64,000 bases of DNA from Nonomuraea soli (GTDB lineage Bacteria; Actinomycetota; Actinomycetes; Streptosporangiales; Streptosporangiaceae), in assembly GCF_013761175.1 (NCBI RefSeq), contig NZ_JACDUR010000003.1, positions 310,001-374,000 of the forward strand, written 5' to 3'. Positions within the stretch are counted from its first letter, which is position 1. Every line of letters begins with the position of its first letter. The position numbers and the translations under genes were made by a program. Under the pieces are notes generated by a model. It saw only the letters and a list, made by a program, of their open reading frames with translations. It did no database searches and was not told the origin of the DNA. Positions 31,950 through 41,034 of the stretch are shown here, piece by piece.

Positions 31950-32933
31950 ATGCACAAGCAGGTCCTCGCCCTCGTCCTCACCGGGCTCGCAGTCACCGCC
32001 TGCGGTGGGTCCCCTTCCGGGTCCAGCGGCTCCGAGGCCGGCGCTTCCAAGCTCCGCGTCGGAGTGCTGTTCCCCGGCAACCTCTCCGACGACGGCTTCA
32101 TGGAGTCCAGCTACGGCGGCTACCAGCGCCTGGAGAAGGCCGGGCAGGTCGAGCTGGCCAAGATCGAGCAGGTCCCCGCCGCCGACTACCAGCAGGCCCT
32201 GTCCACCCTGGCCGCCAAGTCCGACCTCGTCGTCGCCTTCGGCGGCCAGACCGACGCCGTGCTGCGTCAGGTCGCCCCGACCTTCCCCAAGGTCAAGTTC
32301 GTGGAGGTCGGCGGGCCCTCCGACGCCGTACCGCTGGCCAACCTCGCCTACTACGACCCCAAGCAGGCCGACGGCGGCCTCCTGGCCGGCGCCTACGCGG
32401 CGCTGACGTCGAAGAGCGGCAAGGTCGCCTTCGTCGGCGGGCTCGAACTGCCCGCGATCGTCAACACCGCCAACGAGTTCGCCAAGGGCGCCAAGCTCGC
32501 CAAGGACGACATCGAGGTGCTGGCGCCGCAGTACGTGGGCGACTTCAACGACGTCGCCAAGGCCAAGCAGGCCGGGCAGGCGCTCGTCAGCGGCGGGGCC
32601 GACGTGTTCGGGCAGCAGCTCAACCTCGGGCGGCAGGGGCTCGTCCAGGCCGCCGGCGAAGGCTCCGGGTCGGTCATCTCCGGGCCGCTGGTGAAGGAGT
32701 GCGGGTCGGAGACGGGAGTGATCGGGTACGCCAAGACGGACACGGGGGCCGCGCTGGAGTACGCGGTCAAGGCGGCGCTGGACGGGAGCTGGAAGGCGGA
32801 GCAGAAGGCGTTCGGGGTGGCCTCGGGGCTGGGGGCGTCGGACCTGGTGTTGTGCGGGGCCTCACCCGAGGTCACGGCGAAGCTGGACGAGATCAAGAAG
32901 CAGCTCGCCTCGGGGGCCATCACGACCCCGTAG
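31950..32933 (+). CDS. BMP-family substrate-binding lipoprotein
   Basis: A PnrA/Med-type (basic membrane protein) lipoprotein of 327 residues, the substrate-binding part of the importer encoded at 27454-30892. The signal peptide ends in the lipobox VTAC (Cys20). The mature part has LRVGVLFPGNLSDDGFMESSYGGYQ, the usual first strand and loop of the BMP family, and ADVFGQQLNLGRQGLVQAAGE. The ATG at 31950 is preceded by AGGAG. It has its own promoter region with an operator-like palindrome. The gene order, with the binding protein last, is less common than lipoprotein-first. Confidence 0.92.
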   Translation: MHKQVLALVLTGLAVTACGGSPSGSSGSEAGASKLRVGVLFPGNLSDDGFMESSYGGYQRLEKAGQVELAKIEQVPAADYQQALSTLAAKSDLVVAFGGQTDAVLRQVAPTFPKVKFVEVGGPSDAVPLANLAYYDPKQADGGLLAGAYAALTSKSGKVAFVGGLELPAIVNTANEFAKGAKLAKDDIEVLAPQYVGDFNDVAKAKQAGQALVSGGADVFGQQLNLGRQGLVQAAGEGSGSVISGPLVKECGSETGVIGYAKTDTGAALEYAVKAALDGSWKAEQKAFGVASGLGASDLVLCGASPEVTAKLDEIKKQLASGAITTP

Positions 32934-32936
32934 TCA

Positions 32937-33150
32937 CGGCCGCGCGAGCTCCTCCAGTTCCTCGCCCGCCGGCGCGGCTCGTTTGGCGTCGCCTGCCCCC
33001 GTCGGCGACCTGCAACGCCTTCGTCCGCGCCTGCCGGGCCTCCTCGATACGGCCCGCCGTAGCCGGGATCGCGCAACATGGCCACGACAGCCAGGCTGCG
33101 CTCCATCGACTCCTCCAACCGCCCCGCCCCCCGGACCCCGTCGCCTCTCT
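32937..33150 (-). pseudogene. Possible frameshifted remnant of a helical (TPR-like) protein end
   Basis: The minus strand reads LEESMERSLAVVAMLRDPGYGG, then in another frame RIEEARQARTKALQVADGG, then in a third frame DAKRAAPAGEELEELARP before a stop at 32934. Joined with two frameshifts, this resembles the C-terminal end of a TPR or alpha-helical regulator. It could equally be chance in high-GC DNA. Nothing else is seen in this gap. Confidence 0.2.
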
Positions 33151-33154
33151 GCTT

Positions 33155-33958
33155 CTACGAGTGCTCGACGAGGAAGGGCTCCACGGCGGCGCGCCAGCCG
33201 TCCGGCTGGTCGTAGTGGATCACGTGGCCGGCCCCCTCCACCTCGGTGTACCGGCCGTCGGGCAGCCGCTCGGCCATCGCCCTCAGCTCCGCCTCCGGCA
33301 GTGTCCCTCCGGCGCCGCGCACCACCAGGGCCGGGCAGCGTGCCCCGGACAGCGACTTCCAGTGCTCCGGATCGTTCCAGCCCTCCATCGCCCGCAGGAC
33401 GTGCTCGAACTCGAAGAGGGGACGGTGACCCGTCTCGGTCTCCACGAACGCCTCGCGGAAGAACGGAGTACGGCGGGGCCACTTCTCCGTGGTGAAGAAA
33501 TCGTCGATCTCGGCGATGGTCGCGAAGGGCAGCGGCCAGCTCTCGAGCCAGGAGCGGATGAGCGCAGGGGGCGCCGAGTAGGAGTCGATCGCGTGGTCCT
33601 CCAGCACCAGCGCTCGCACCAGGTCGGGGCGGCGGGCGGCGAGGGTCCAGCCGACGAGTGCCCCCAGCCCGTGCCCCACGACGGTCACCCGGTCGAGCCG
33701 CAGGCTCTCGATCAGGGCGACGGCGTCGGAAACCAGCTGGTCCAGGAGGCCGGAGTCGGCAGGGGCGGCGCTCCAGCCGTGGCCGCGCAGGTCCGGGGCG
33801 ATCACGTGGAAACGCGGCGTCATCCATTGCGCCGTCCTGGCCCAGGTGGAGGCGCGGGCGAGGATGTCGTGAAGGAGGAGGACGGGCGGGCCCTCGCCGC
33901 CGAAGTCGATATAACCAAGCCGTTGTCCGGAAATTTCGAGATATCCGCGATCACTCAT
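33155..33958 (-). CDS. Alpha/beta-hydrolase-fold protein lacking the nucleophile Ser
   Basis: A 267-residue protein with a full alpha/beta-hydrolase layout: PPVLLLHDILARASTW, DLRGHGWS, VTVVGHGLGALVGWTLA, and a C-terminal EGAGHVIHYDQPDGW with the His. In the nucleophile elbow the family has GHSxG; here the codon is GGG, giving GHGLG, so the catalytic Ser is replaced by Gly. The oxyanion HG is also HD. The fold seems intact, so a non-catalytic role or a very different chemistry is likely. ATG 33958 is used; no good Shine-Dalgarno site is seen. The stop of the next minus-strand gene upstream lies 13 nt away. Confidence 0.8.
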   Translation of the reverse strand: MSDRGYLEISGQRLGYIDFGGEGPPVLLLHDILARASTWARTAQWMTPRFHVIAPDLRGHGWSAAPADSGLLDQLVSDAVALIESLRLDRVTVVGHGLGALVGWTLAARRPDLVRALVLEDHAIDSYSAPPALIRSWLESWPLPFATIAEIDDFFTTEKWPRRTPFFREAFVETETGHRPLFEFEHVLRAMEGWNDPEHWKSLSGARCPALVVRGAGGTLPEAELRAMAERLPDGRYTEVEGAGHVIHYDQPDGWRAAVEPFLVEHS

Positions 33959-33971
33959 CCGGGCACCATAT

Positions 33972-34376
33972 CTAGGAACGTTCGACGGTGAACGTCTCGC
34001 GCTCCCCGGCCTTGCCCCGCGGCCGCGGCACGCCGTTCTCCTCGACCAGCACCGCACCCGAGTCCTTCAGCACCACGCTCAGCTCGTCGTCGTAGAAGCT
34101 GACCTGCTCGCCCTCGGCCATGTCGCGATGGACGAGCACGTCACCCGCCGGGACCCGGACGGTGACGGTGGCGCAGGTGGGCGAGAGGCACTCGATCCGC
34201 ACAGTCGGGGTACGCACCGGCGACATCTCCGCCAGAGGCACGATCGCGGGAGGCTCCACGGGCGAGGCGGCCAGCGCCCTGATGCCGACCACCGCTCCCA
34301 CGAGCGCGGCGACGATCGCCAGCCCCGCCAGGATCCGGGCGGCGAGCCCCAGCGGTTCGTTCCGGTGGCGTCCCAC
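33972..34376 (-). CDS. Small membrane-anchored protein with RodZ-tail-like domain
   Basis: A 134-residue protein with one N-terminal transmembrane helix (about 11-32, LAARILAGLAIVAALVGAVVGIRAL) and an exported beta domain. The tail VTVRVPAGDVLVHRDMAEGEQVSFYDDELSVVLKDSGAVLVEENGVPRPRGKAGERETFTVER resembles the DUF4115/RodZ C-terminal domain, here without the RodZ HTH. Function unknown; a cell-envelope role is plausible. The GTG at 34376 is 7 nt after a GATAAT box on the minus strand, with no Shine-Dalgarno site, suggesting a leaderless transcript. Confidence 0.6.
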   Translation of the reverse strand: MGRHRNEPLGLAARILAGLAIVAALVGAVVGIRALAASPVEPPAIVPLAEMSPVRTPTVRIECLSPTCATVTVRVPAGDVLVHRDMAEGEQVSFYDDELSVVLKDSGAVLVEENGVPRPRGKAGERETFTVERS

Positions 34377-34414
34377 ACGGGGGATTATCGCCGAAAAAGC
34401 CCGCTCATCGCGGT

Positions 34415-35107
34415 TCAGGGAACGCGGTGGTGCTTTCCGGTAGGAGTGGGAACATTCTTGCGCGCCCGGCGCGCCTTGATCGCCTCGACGAAGATCGGGA
34501 TGAGCGAGATCAGCACGATCAGGAAAACGCCCGGCAGGATGTACTTGTCGATCTGCTTGGGATCGACCTGGCCGCCAAGGAAATGGCCGAGCAGGATCAG
34601 GCTTTCCGTCCAGATCACTCCGCCGATGACGTTCCAGACGAAGAAGCGCTTGGGATTCATCTCCAGAACTCCGGCGACGGGGTTCATGAAGGTGCGCACG
34701 ATCGGGACGAAACGGGCCAGAACGATGGCTTTCGCCGGTCCGAACTTCTCGAAGAACTCCTCGGCCCGGAGCACGTGCTCCTTCTTGAAGAGCTTGGAGT
34801 CGGGCTTGTCGAACATCTTGCGCCCGAATCTGGCCCCGAGGAAATGGCCCAGTTGCGCTCCTGCGATGGCGCACAGGGGCGTGCCGATCAACAGCACGGG
34901 CAGGGAGATGGGTTCGATGCCCATGCCGATGGCCACCGAGGCGGAACTGAAGATCCCCGCGGCGACGAGGAGGGAGTCTCCTGGCAGGAAGAAACCCAGC
35001 AGCAGGCCGGTCTCGGCGAAGATGATCGCCAGAACGCCCACCGTCGCGAAAGCCCCGAGGATGGTCAGCCACCACGTCGGGTCGAGGAGATTCAAGAGCC
35101 AGTCCAC
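34415..35107 (-). CDS. DedA-family membrane protein
   Basis: An SNARE-associated/DedA (VTT) domain protein of 230 residues; members act in lipid flipping, such as undecaprenyl-phosphate or phospholipid translocation, and in membrane homeostasis. Typical motifs are FAETGLLLGFFLPGDSLLVAAG, GAQLGHFLGARFGRKMF and FGPAKAIVLARFVPIVRTFMNPVAGVLEM, with the conserved Arg residues in the ARFVPIVRT loop. About four to five membrane segments. GTG 35107 is the start; the upstream bases overlap the divergent promoter of fba. Confidence 0.92.
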   Translation of the reverse strand: MDWLLNLLDPTWWLTILGAFATVGVLAIIFAETGLLLGFFLPGDSLLVAAGIFSSASVAIGMGIEPISLPVLLIGTPLCAIAGAQLGHFLGARFGRKMFDKPDSKLFKKEHVLRAEEFFEKFGPAKAIVLARFVPIVRTFMNPVAGVLEMNPKRFFVWNVIGGVIWTESLILLGHFLGGQVDPKQIDKYILPGVFLIVLISLIPIFVEAIKARRARKNVPTPTGKHHRVP

Positions 35108-35197
35108 GGCAGGATGCTACCTGGCTTGTTCACTACCACGGGGGCCACAGAGCCGGGATACTGGGCTCCGCGAAGCCGTACTTCACAGGAGATGATC

Positions 35198-36202
35198 ATG
35201 CCTATCGCCACTCCAGAGGTCTACGCCGAGATGCTCAAGCGCGCCAAAGAGGGCGGATTCGCCTATCCGGCGATCAACGTGACCTCGTCGCAGACGCTGA
35301 ACGCAGCCTTGCGCGGCTTTGCTGAAGCGGAGAGCGACGGCATCGTCCAGGTGTCCACCGGCGGCGCGGAGTTCCTCTCCGGCGCGTCGGTGAAGGACAT
35401 GGTCACCGGTGCGGTGGCGCTGGCCGCCTATGCGCGCGAGGTGGCCAAGAAGTACCCGGTGACGGTGGCGCTGCACACCGACCACTGCCCGAAGGACAAG
35501 CTCGACGGGTTCATGCGCCCGCTGATCGACCTCTCCCTGGAGAAGGGCGGCGACCCGATCTTCCAGTCGCACATGTGGGACGGCTCCGCCGTGCCTCTCG
35601 AGGAGAACCTCGAGATCGCCAAGGAGCTCCTCGACAAGTGCCGCCGGGCCAACATCGTCATGGAGATGGAGATCGGCGTCGTCGGCGGCGAGGAGGACGG
35701 CGTCGCCAACGAGATCAACGAGAAGCTCTACACGACGGCCGACGACGCGCTGGCCACGGCCGAGGCCGTCGGGCTCGAGGGCTACATGCTCGCCGCCACC
35801 TTCGGCAACGTGCACGGCGTCTACAAGCCGGGCCACGTCAAGCTGCGCCCGAGCGTGCTCAAGGACATCCAGGACGCCGTCGGCGCCAAGTACGGCGTCG
35901 ACAAGCCGTTCAACCTGGTCTTCCACGGCGGTTCCGGATCGCTGCTCAGCGAGATCCACGAGGCGATCTCCTACGGCGTGGTGAAGATGAACATCGACAC
36001 CGACACGCAGTACGCCTTCACCCGGCCGATCGCCGACCACATGTTCAAGAACTACGACGGCGTCCTCAAGGTCGACAACGAGGTCGGCAACAAGAAGGTC
36101 TACGACCCGCGCTCGTACGGCAAGAGCGCCGAGGTGGCCATGGCCGCCCGCGTGGCCGAGGCTTGTGCTCACCTGAAGAGCACTGGGACGAAGATCTCGT
36201 AG
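35198..36202 (+). CDS. fba: Class II fructose-bisphosphate aldolase
   Basis: A zinc aldolase of glycolysis and gluconeogenesis, splitting fructose-1,6-bisphosphate into DHAP and glyceraldehyde-3-phosphate. 334 residues. Zinc and catalytic motifs are intact: LHTDHCPKDK (Asp and His), GVVGGEEDG, NVHGVYKPG and VFHGGSGS. ATG 35198 has AGGAG six nt upstream; an in-frame ATG two codons earlier would be too close to that site. It begins the conserved actinobacterial run fba - DUF3151 - purA. Confidence 0.97.
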   Translation: MPIATPEVYAEMLKRAKEGGFAYPAINVTSSQTLNAALRGFAEAESDGIVQVSTGGAEFLSGASVKDMVTGAVALAAYAREVAKKYPVTVALHTDHCPKDKLDGFMRPLIDLSLEKGGDPIFQSHMWDGSAVPLEENLEIAKELLDKCRRANIVMEMEIGVVGGEEDGVANEINEKLYTTADDALATAEAVGLEGYMLAATFGNVHGVYKPGHVKLRPSVLKDIQDAVGAKYGVDKPFNLVFHGGSGSLLSEIHEAISYGVVKMNIDTDTQYAFTRPIADHMFKNYDGVLKVDNEVGNKKVYDPRSYGKSAEVAMAARVAEACAHLKSTGTKIS

Positions 36203-36236
36203 CCACCCATACGGCCCGGCGGGTATGACTTGTTAC

Positions 36237-36647
36237 ATGGACAACCTTCTCGCCGGGCCGCCGCCGACCTACCTGCCGGACCTGCCCGAGGCCAGGGAGG
36301 CGCTCGAATCGGGCGCCAAGGCCGCCGATGTCGCAGCCCGCTTCCCCGCCTATTCTGCGGCCTGGGCCACACTGGCCGAAGAGTATTTCGCCCAGGGCCA
36401 TGCCGTCACGTCCTACGCCTTCGCCCGCACCGGCTACCACCGGGGCCTCGACCACCTGCGCCGCGCCGGATGGAAGGGGCACGGCCCGATCCCCTGGGAC
36501 CACGAACCCAACCAGGGTTTCCTGCGCTCGCTGTACTCTCTGGCCCGCGCCGCGCAGGCGATCGGCGAGAAGGAAGAGACCGAACGATGCCTGCAGTTCC
36601 TGAAAGACAGCAGTTCCGAGGCCTATGAGGCTTTGAGCCGGAACTAG
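36237..36647 (+). CDS. DUF3151-family protein
   Basis: A 136-residue conserved actinobacterial protein of unknown function, nearly always next to fba and purA. The family signature NLLAGPPPTYLPDLPEAREALESG starts the protein, then helical repeats (AAWATLAEEYFAQGHAVTSYAFARTGYHRGLDHLRRAGWKGHGPIPW) that resemble a TPR pair. ATG 36237 is chosen over the in-frame ATG at 36225 because the family begins near MxNLL; a TATGACT stretch 6 nt upstream may be a leaderless -10. It is probably cytoplasmic. Confidence 0.88.
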   Translation: MDNLLAGPPPTYLPDLPEAREALESGAKAADVAARFPAYSAAWATLAEEYFAQGHAVTSYAFARTGYHRGLDHLRRAGWKGHGPIPWDHEPNQGFLRSLYSLARAAQAIGEKEETERCLQFLKDSSSEAYEALSRN

Positions 36648-36658
36648 CCTTCGGGTAG

Positions 36659-38008
<1,350 letters not shown>

Positions 38009-38098
38009 CCCCGGGCGCCACCAGGCAAGACGCTGGTCAAACTCCAGTAGCGGCGTGGCATCACGAGAGTCAGATTCACGTTGGGTAGGGTCCCCGGT

Positions 38099-38998
38099 GT
38101 GCGTGCCGAGATTCATGGACACCGGGGAGCCCGCGGCCTGTGGCCGGAGAACACCCTGCCCGGACTCAGCAAGACCCTCGAACTCGGCGTGGACGCGCTG
38201 GAGTTCGACGTAGCCGTGACCGCCGACCGCAAGCTCGTGCTCACTCACGACCTGCACGTTTCCGGCGTCACCAGCGCCGACACCGTCCCGCTGGTGGAGG
38301 GCGACCCCCTCTTCCCTTACGTGGGCAAGCCGATCAACGCCCTCACGCTGGCGCAGCTGCGCACGCTCGACGTGGGCGTACGGCTGCCGCGCCATCCCGA
38401 CGACCCCTTCGCGCCGACGCAGGTGCCCATGCCCGACACGCGCATGCCCACCCTGGGCGCGGTGCTTGGCCTGGTCAACGCCTACGCGGCCGACGGCGTG
38501 CGGATGCACGTGGAGCTCAAGTCCGACCCCACCAGGCCCGAGCTGTGCATCGAGCCCGAGCTCTTCACCGAGCTGGTCCTTGAGGAACTCGACAAGCACA
38601 AGCGCCTGGCCGGAGCGGCGATCCTGAGCTTCGACTGGCGCGTGCTGGAGGCCGCCGCCAAGCTCGCGCCGGGCACCCGCCGCTTCGCCCTGATCGAGCC
38701 CGACACGCTGCACTGGCACGGATGCCTGGGCGACGACGTGCCGGCGGCCGCGGCGGCCGCGGGGGCGACCACGATCTCGCCCGAGGACGTCATGGTCGAC
38801 GAGGCCTTCATGGCGCAGGCCGTGGCGGCCGGGCTGGACGTGGCCGTCTGGACGGTGAACTCGGTCGAGAAGGCCGCGCGCATGCTCGACCTCGGGGTGG
38901 CCGGAATCGTTACCGATTACCCGGACATGATCCGCGATCTGTGGGTTTCCAGAGGTATGGAAGTTCCGCCAGGTTTGCGAGTTCCAGTACGCGCTTAA
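38099..38998 (+). CDS. Glycerophosphodiester phosphodiesterase
   Basis: A GDPD-family enzyme that hydrolyses glycerophosphodiesters to glycerol-3-phosphate and an alcohol; 299 residues with no signal peptide. Metal and catalytic motifs: EIHGHRGARGLWPENT (His6, His8, Glu), LEFDVAVTADRKLVLTHD, MHVELKS and the C-terminal VAVWTVNS and GVAGIVTDYPD. The start chosen is GTG 38099, 7 nt after the -10-like TAGGGT at 38086 and with no Shine-Dalgarno site, i.e. leaderless; an in-frame TTG lies at 38081 but would precede the -10. Confidence 0.92.
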   Translation: MRAEIHGHRGARGLWPENTLPGLSKTLELGVDALEFDVAVTADRKLVLTHDLHVSGVTSADTVPLVEGDPLFPYVGKPINALTLAQLRTLDVGVRLPRHPDDPFAPTQVPMPDTRMPTLGAVLGLVNAYAADGVRMHVELKSDPTRPELCIEPELFTELVLEELDKHKRLAGAAILSFDWRVLEAAAKLAPGTRRFALIEPDTLHWHGCLGDDVPAAAAAAGATTISPEDVMVDEAFMAQAVAAGLDVAVWTVNSVEKAARMLDLGVAGIVTDYPDMIRDLWVSRGMEVPPGLRVPVRA

Positions 38999-39030
38999 AG
39001 TCTGGCTTTGTCTGGATAAGATCCCGTCCT

Positions 39031-41034
39031 ATGCAGCCACTGCGGTCGGGGGATCCACAGGCGCTGGGCAACTACCAGCTCACCGGCTTCCTGGGCGAAG
39101 GCGGGCAGGGCACCGTCTTCGCCGGCTACGCCCCCGGCGGCGCGAGAGTCGCTGTCAAGATCCTCCATGCCCGCTTCGCGAGCGACACCACCGCGGTCCA
39201 GCGATTCCACCGCGAGGTCGAACTGGCCCAGCGGGTGGCGCAGTTCTGCACGGCACGGGTGCTCGACCACGGTGTCGCGGGCGGCGTGCCGTACATCGTG
39301 TCGGAGTTCGTCGAAGGCATCTCGCTGCAGGAGGCCGTACGCCGGCGCGGTCCCCTGCGCGGCGACGACCTCGTACGGCTCGCGGTGGCGACCCTGACCG
39401 CCCTGGTCTCCATCCACCGGGCCGGGATCGTGCACCGCGACTTCAAGCCGTCGAACGTGCTCCTGGCCGCCGACGGGCCCCGCGTGATCGACTTCGGGAT
39501 CGCCCGCGCCCTCGACGCGCCCTCCGTGACCGCCAGCAGCGTGGTGGGATCGCCGGGGTACATGTCGCCCGAGCAGATCATGGGCGCCTCCGTGGGCGCC
39601 GCGTCCGACCTGTTCTCGTGGGCGGGGACCATGGTCTTCGCGGCCACGGGGAAACCGGCGTTCGGGAACGACACGATTCCCGCGGTCATGCATCGTGTTC
39701 TGAACGTCGAGCCGGACCTGAGTGAGGTTCCCGAGCCGGTGCGCGGGGTCCTGGCGACCTGCCTGGTCAAGGAAGCCGCCCGGCGGCCCGACGCCCAGGA
39801 GACGTGGAGCGCTCTCATGGGCGGCTCCGCGCCCGCCACAGGACCGATCTCGGCCTCACCGACCGCAGGGGTGTCCGCGGGGCACGCGGGACCGGTCACC
39901 GGCGCAGGGCACGCGGGGCCAGGCACCGCAGGGCACGCGGGGCCAGGCACCGGCGCGTTCCCGGCCTCCGCCGCCGCCGCCGTCCCTCCCGCGTCCTTCG
40001 GCACGCCGACGAGCGTGCCCCCAGCGGTGGGCGCCGTGCGGGCGGGCCCGGCCGAAGGCTCGCTGCCGGCGGGCCCCGCCGAGGGCGCACCGCCGGTGGG
40101 CTCCGATGCGGGCGCCACAGCCGCTCCGGGCTCTGCCGTACAGCCTGACCGCACCGCCCGAGGGGCGGGAAACCGGCGTGGGCGGCTTCACGTGGTGGCC
40201 CTGACCGCCGGGGCGACGGCCGTCGTGGCAGCCGGAGCCTGGGTGTTGTGGCCGCAGCCGCCCGTCACCCCGCCCGCCCAGGCCACCACGACGACCACCA
40301 CCGCCGCGCCCGCCCCCGTCCACACGGTCACCGTCATCGCCAGCCCCACCCCGGTGGCGCAGAAGGCCAAGGAGCAGCCCAAGGCCACGCCGAGCGGCTC
40401 GCCCACCGCGACCGCGAGCCCCGGTGCGACCGTGAGCCCCAGTGCGGCGCCCAGTCCGAGCGTCAGCCCCACGCCGACGGCCACCCCCTCGACCGGAACG
40501 GTCGCCGGCGGCTGGAAGCGCAGGTCGCACCTGAAGCCCGGCCCGTGGAAGATCACCGGCCCGAGCGGCGCCCGGCTCAACGGCTACGTCGACGACACCG
40601 ACATGTGGCGCGGCCTGCTGTGGAAACGACGCCCGATGAGCACCGACTTCTCCGTCTCTGTCCGCGTCAGGCTGCTCGACCTCGGCCGCAAGCAGAAGAA
40701 CCCGAAGTTCGGCCTCCTGCTGTCGCACACCGGGTCGCTGAACGACGTCGCCCTCTACCTCGAACCGCAGACCGGCGGCGGCGTCGCCACCGCGATCTTC
40801 TGGACCAACGGCCAGATGGCCTGGTACCGCCTGCCGCAGACCACGATGTTCGACATGTGGGCGCCGCACACCCTGAAGGTGGTGCGCACGGGCAAGCTGT
40901 ACTCGTTCTTCGTGGACGGTGAGAAGCAGTTCGAGCACGAGGGCACCGTCGACCCCAAGGGCGTCGGCTGGGTGGGGGTCGCGGGGTCGGACGTCAGGGC
41001 CGACTACCGCAACTTCACCCTCAAGATCGGCTAG
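39031..41034 (+). CDS. Membrane Ser/Thr protein kinase with exported concanavalin-like domain
   Basis: A Hanks-type kinase of 667 residues. Kinase domain about 14-275: Gly loop GEGGQGTVF, Lys43 in AVKIL, catalytic loop HRDFKPSN (Asp137), DFG at 154-156 and GSPGYMSPEQ. Then a Pro/Ala/Gly-rich linker with repeats of GHAGPGT, a transmembrane helix (about 388-410), a Thr/Pro/Ser stalk, and a C-terminal domain (about 490-667) that looks like a LamG/DUF1080-type beta-sandwich, likely a ligand or glycan sensor. PASTA repeats are absent. ATG 39031 is 8 nt after TAAGAT, with no Shine-Dalgarno site. The stop overlaps that of the convergent corA gene (CTAG). Confidence 0.9.
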   Translation: MQPLRSGDPQALGNYQLTGFLGEGGQGTVFAGYAPGGARVAVKILHARFASDTTAVQRFHREVELAQRVAQFCTARVLDHGVAGGVPYIVSEFVEGISLQEAVRRRGPLRGDDLVRLAVATLTALVSIHRAGIVHRDFKPSNVLLAADGPRVIDFGIARALDAPSVTASSVVGSPGYMSPEQIMGASVGAASDLFSWAGTMVFAATGKPAFGNDTIPAVMHRVLNVEPDLSEVPEPVRGVLATCLVKEAARRPDAQETWSALMGGSAPATGPISASPTAGVSAGHAGPVTGAGHAGPGTAGHAGPGTGAFPASAAAAVPPASFGTPTSVPPAVGAVRAGPAEGSLPAGPAEGAPPVGSDAGATAAPGSAVQPDRTARGAGNRRGRLHVVALTAGATAVVAAGAWVLWPQPPVTPPAQATTTTTTAAPAPVHTVTVIASPTPVAQKAKEQPKATPSGSPTATASPGATVSPSAAPSPSVSPTPTATPSTGTVAGGWKRRSHLKPGPWKITGPSGARLNGYVDDTDMWRGLLWKRRPMSTDFSVSVRVRLLDLGRKQKNPKFGLLLSHTGSLNDVALYLEPQTGGGVATAIFWTNGQMAWYRLPQTTMFDMWAPHTLKVVRTGKLYSFFVDGEKQFEHEGTVDPKGVGWVGVAGSDVRADYRNFTLKIG

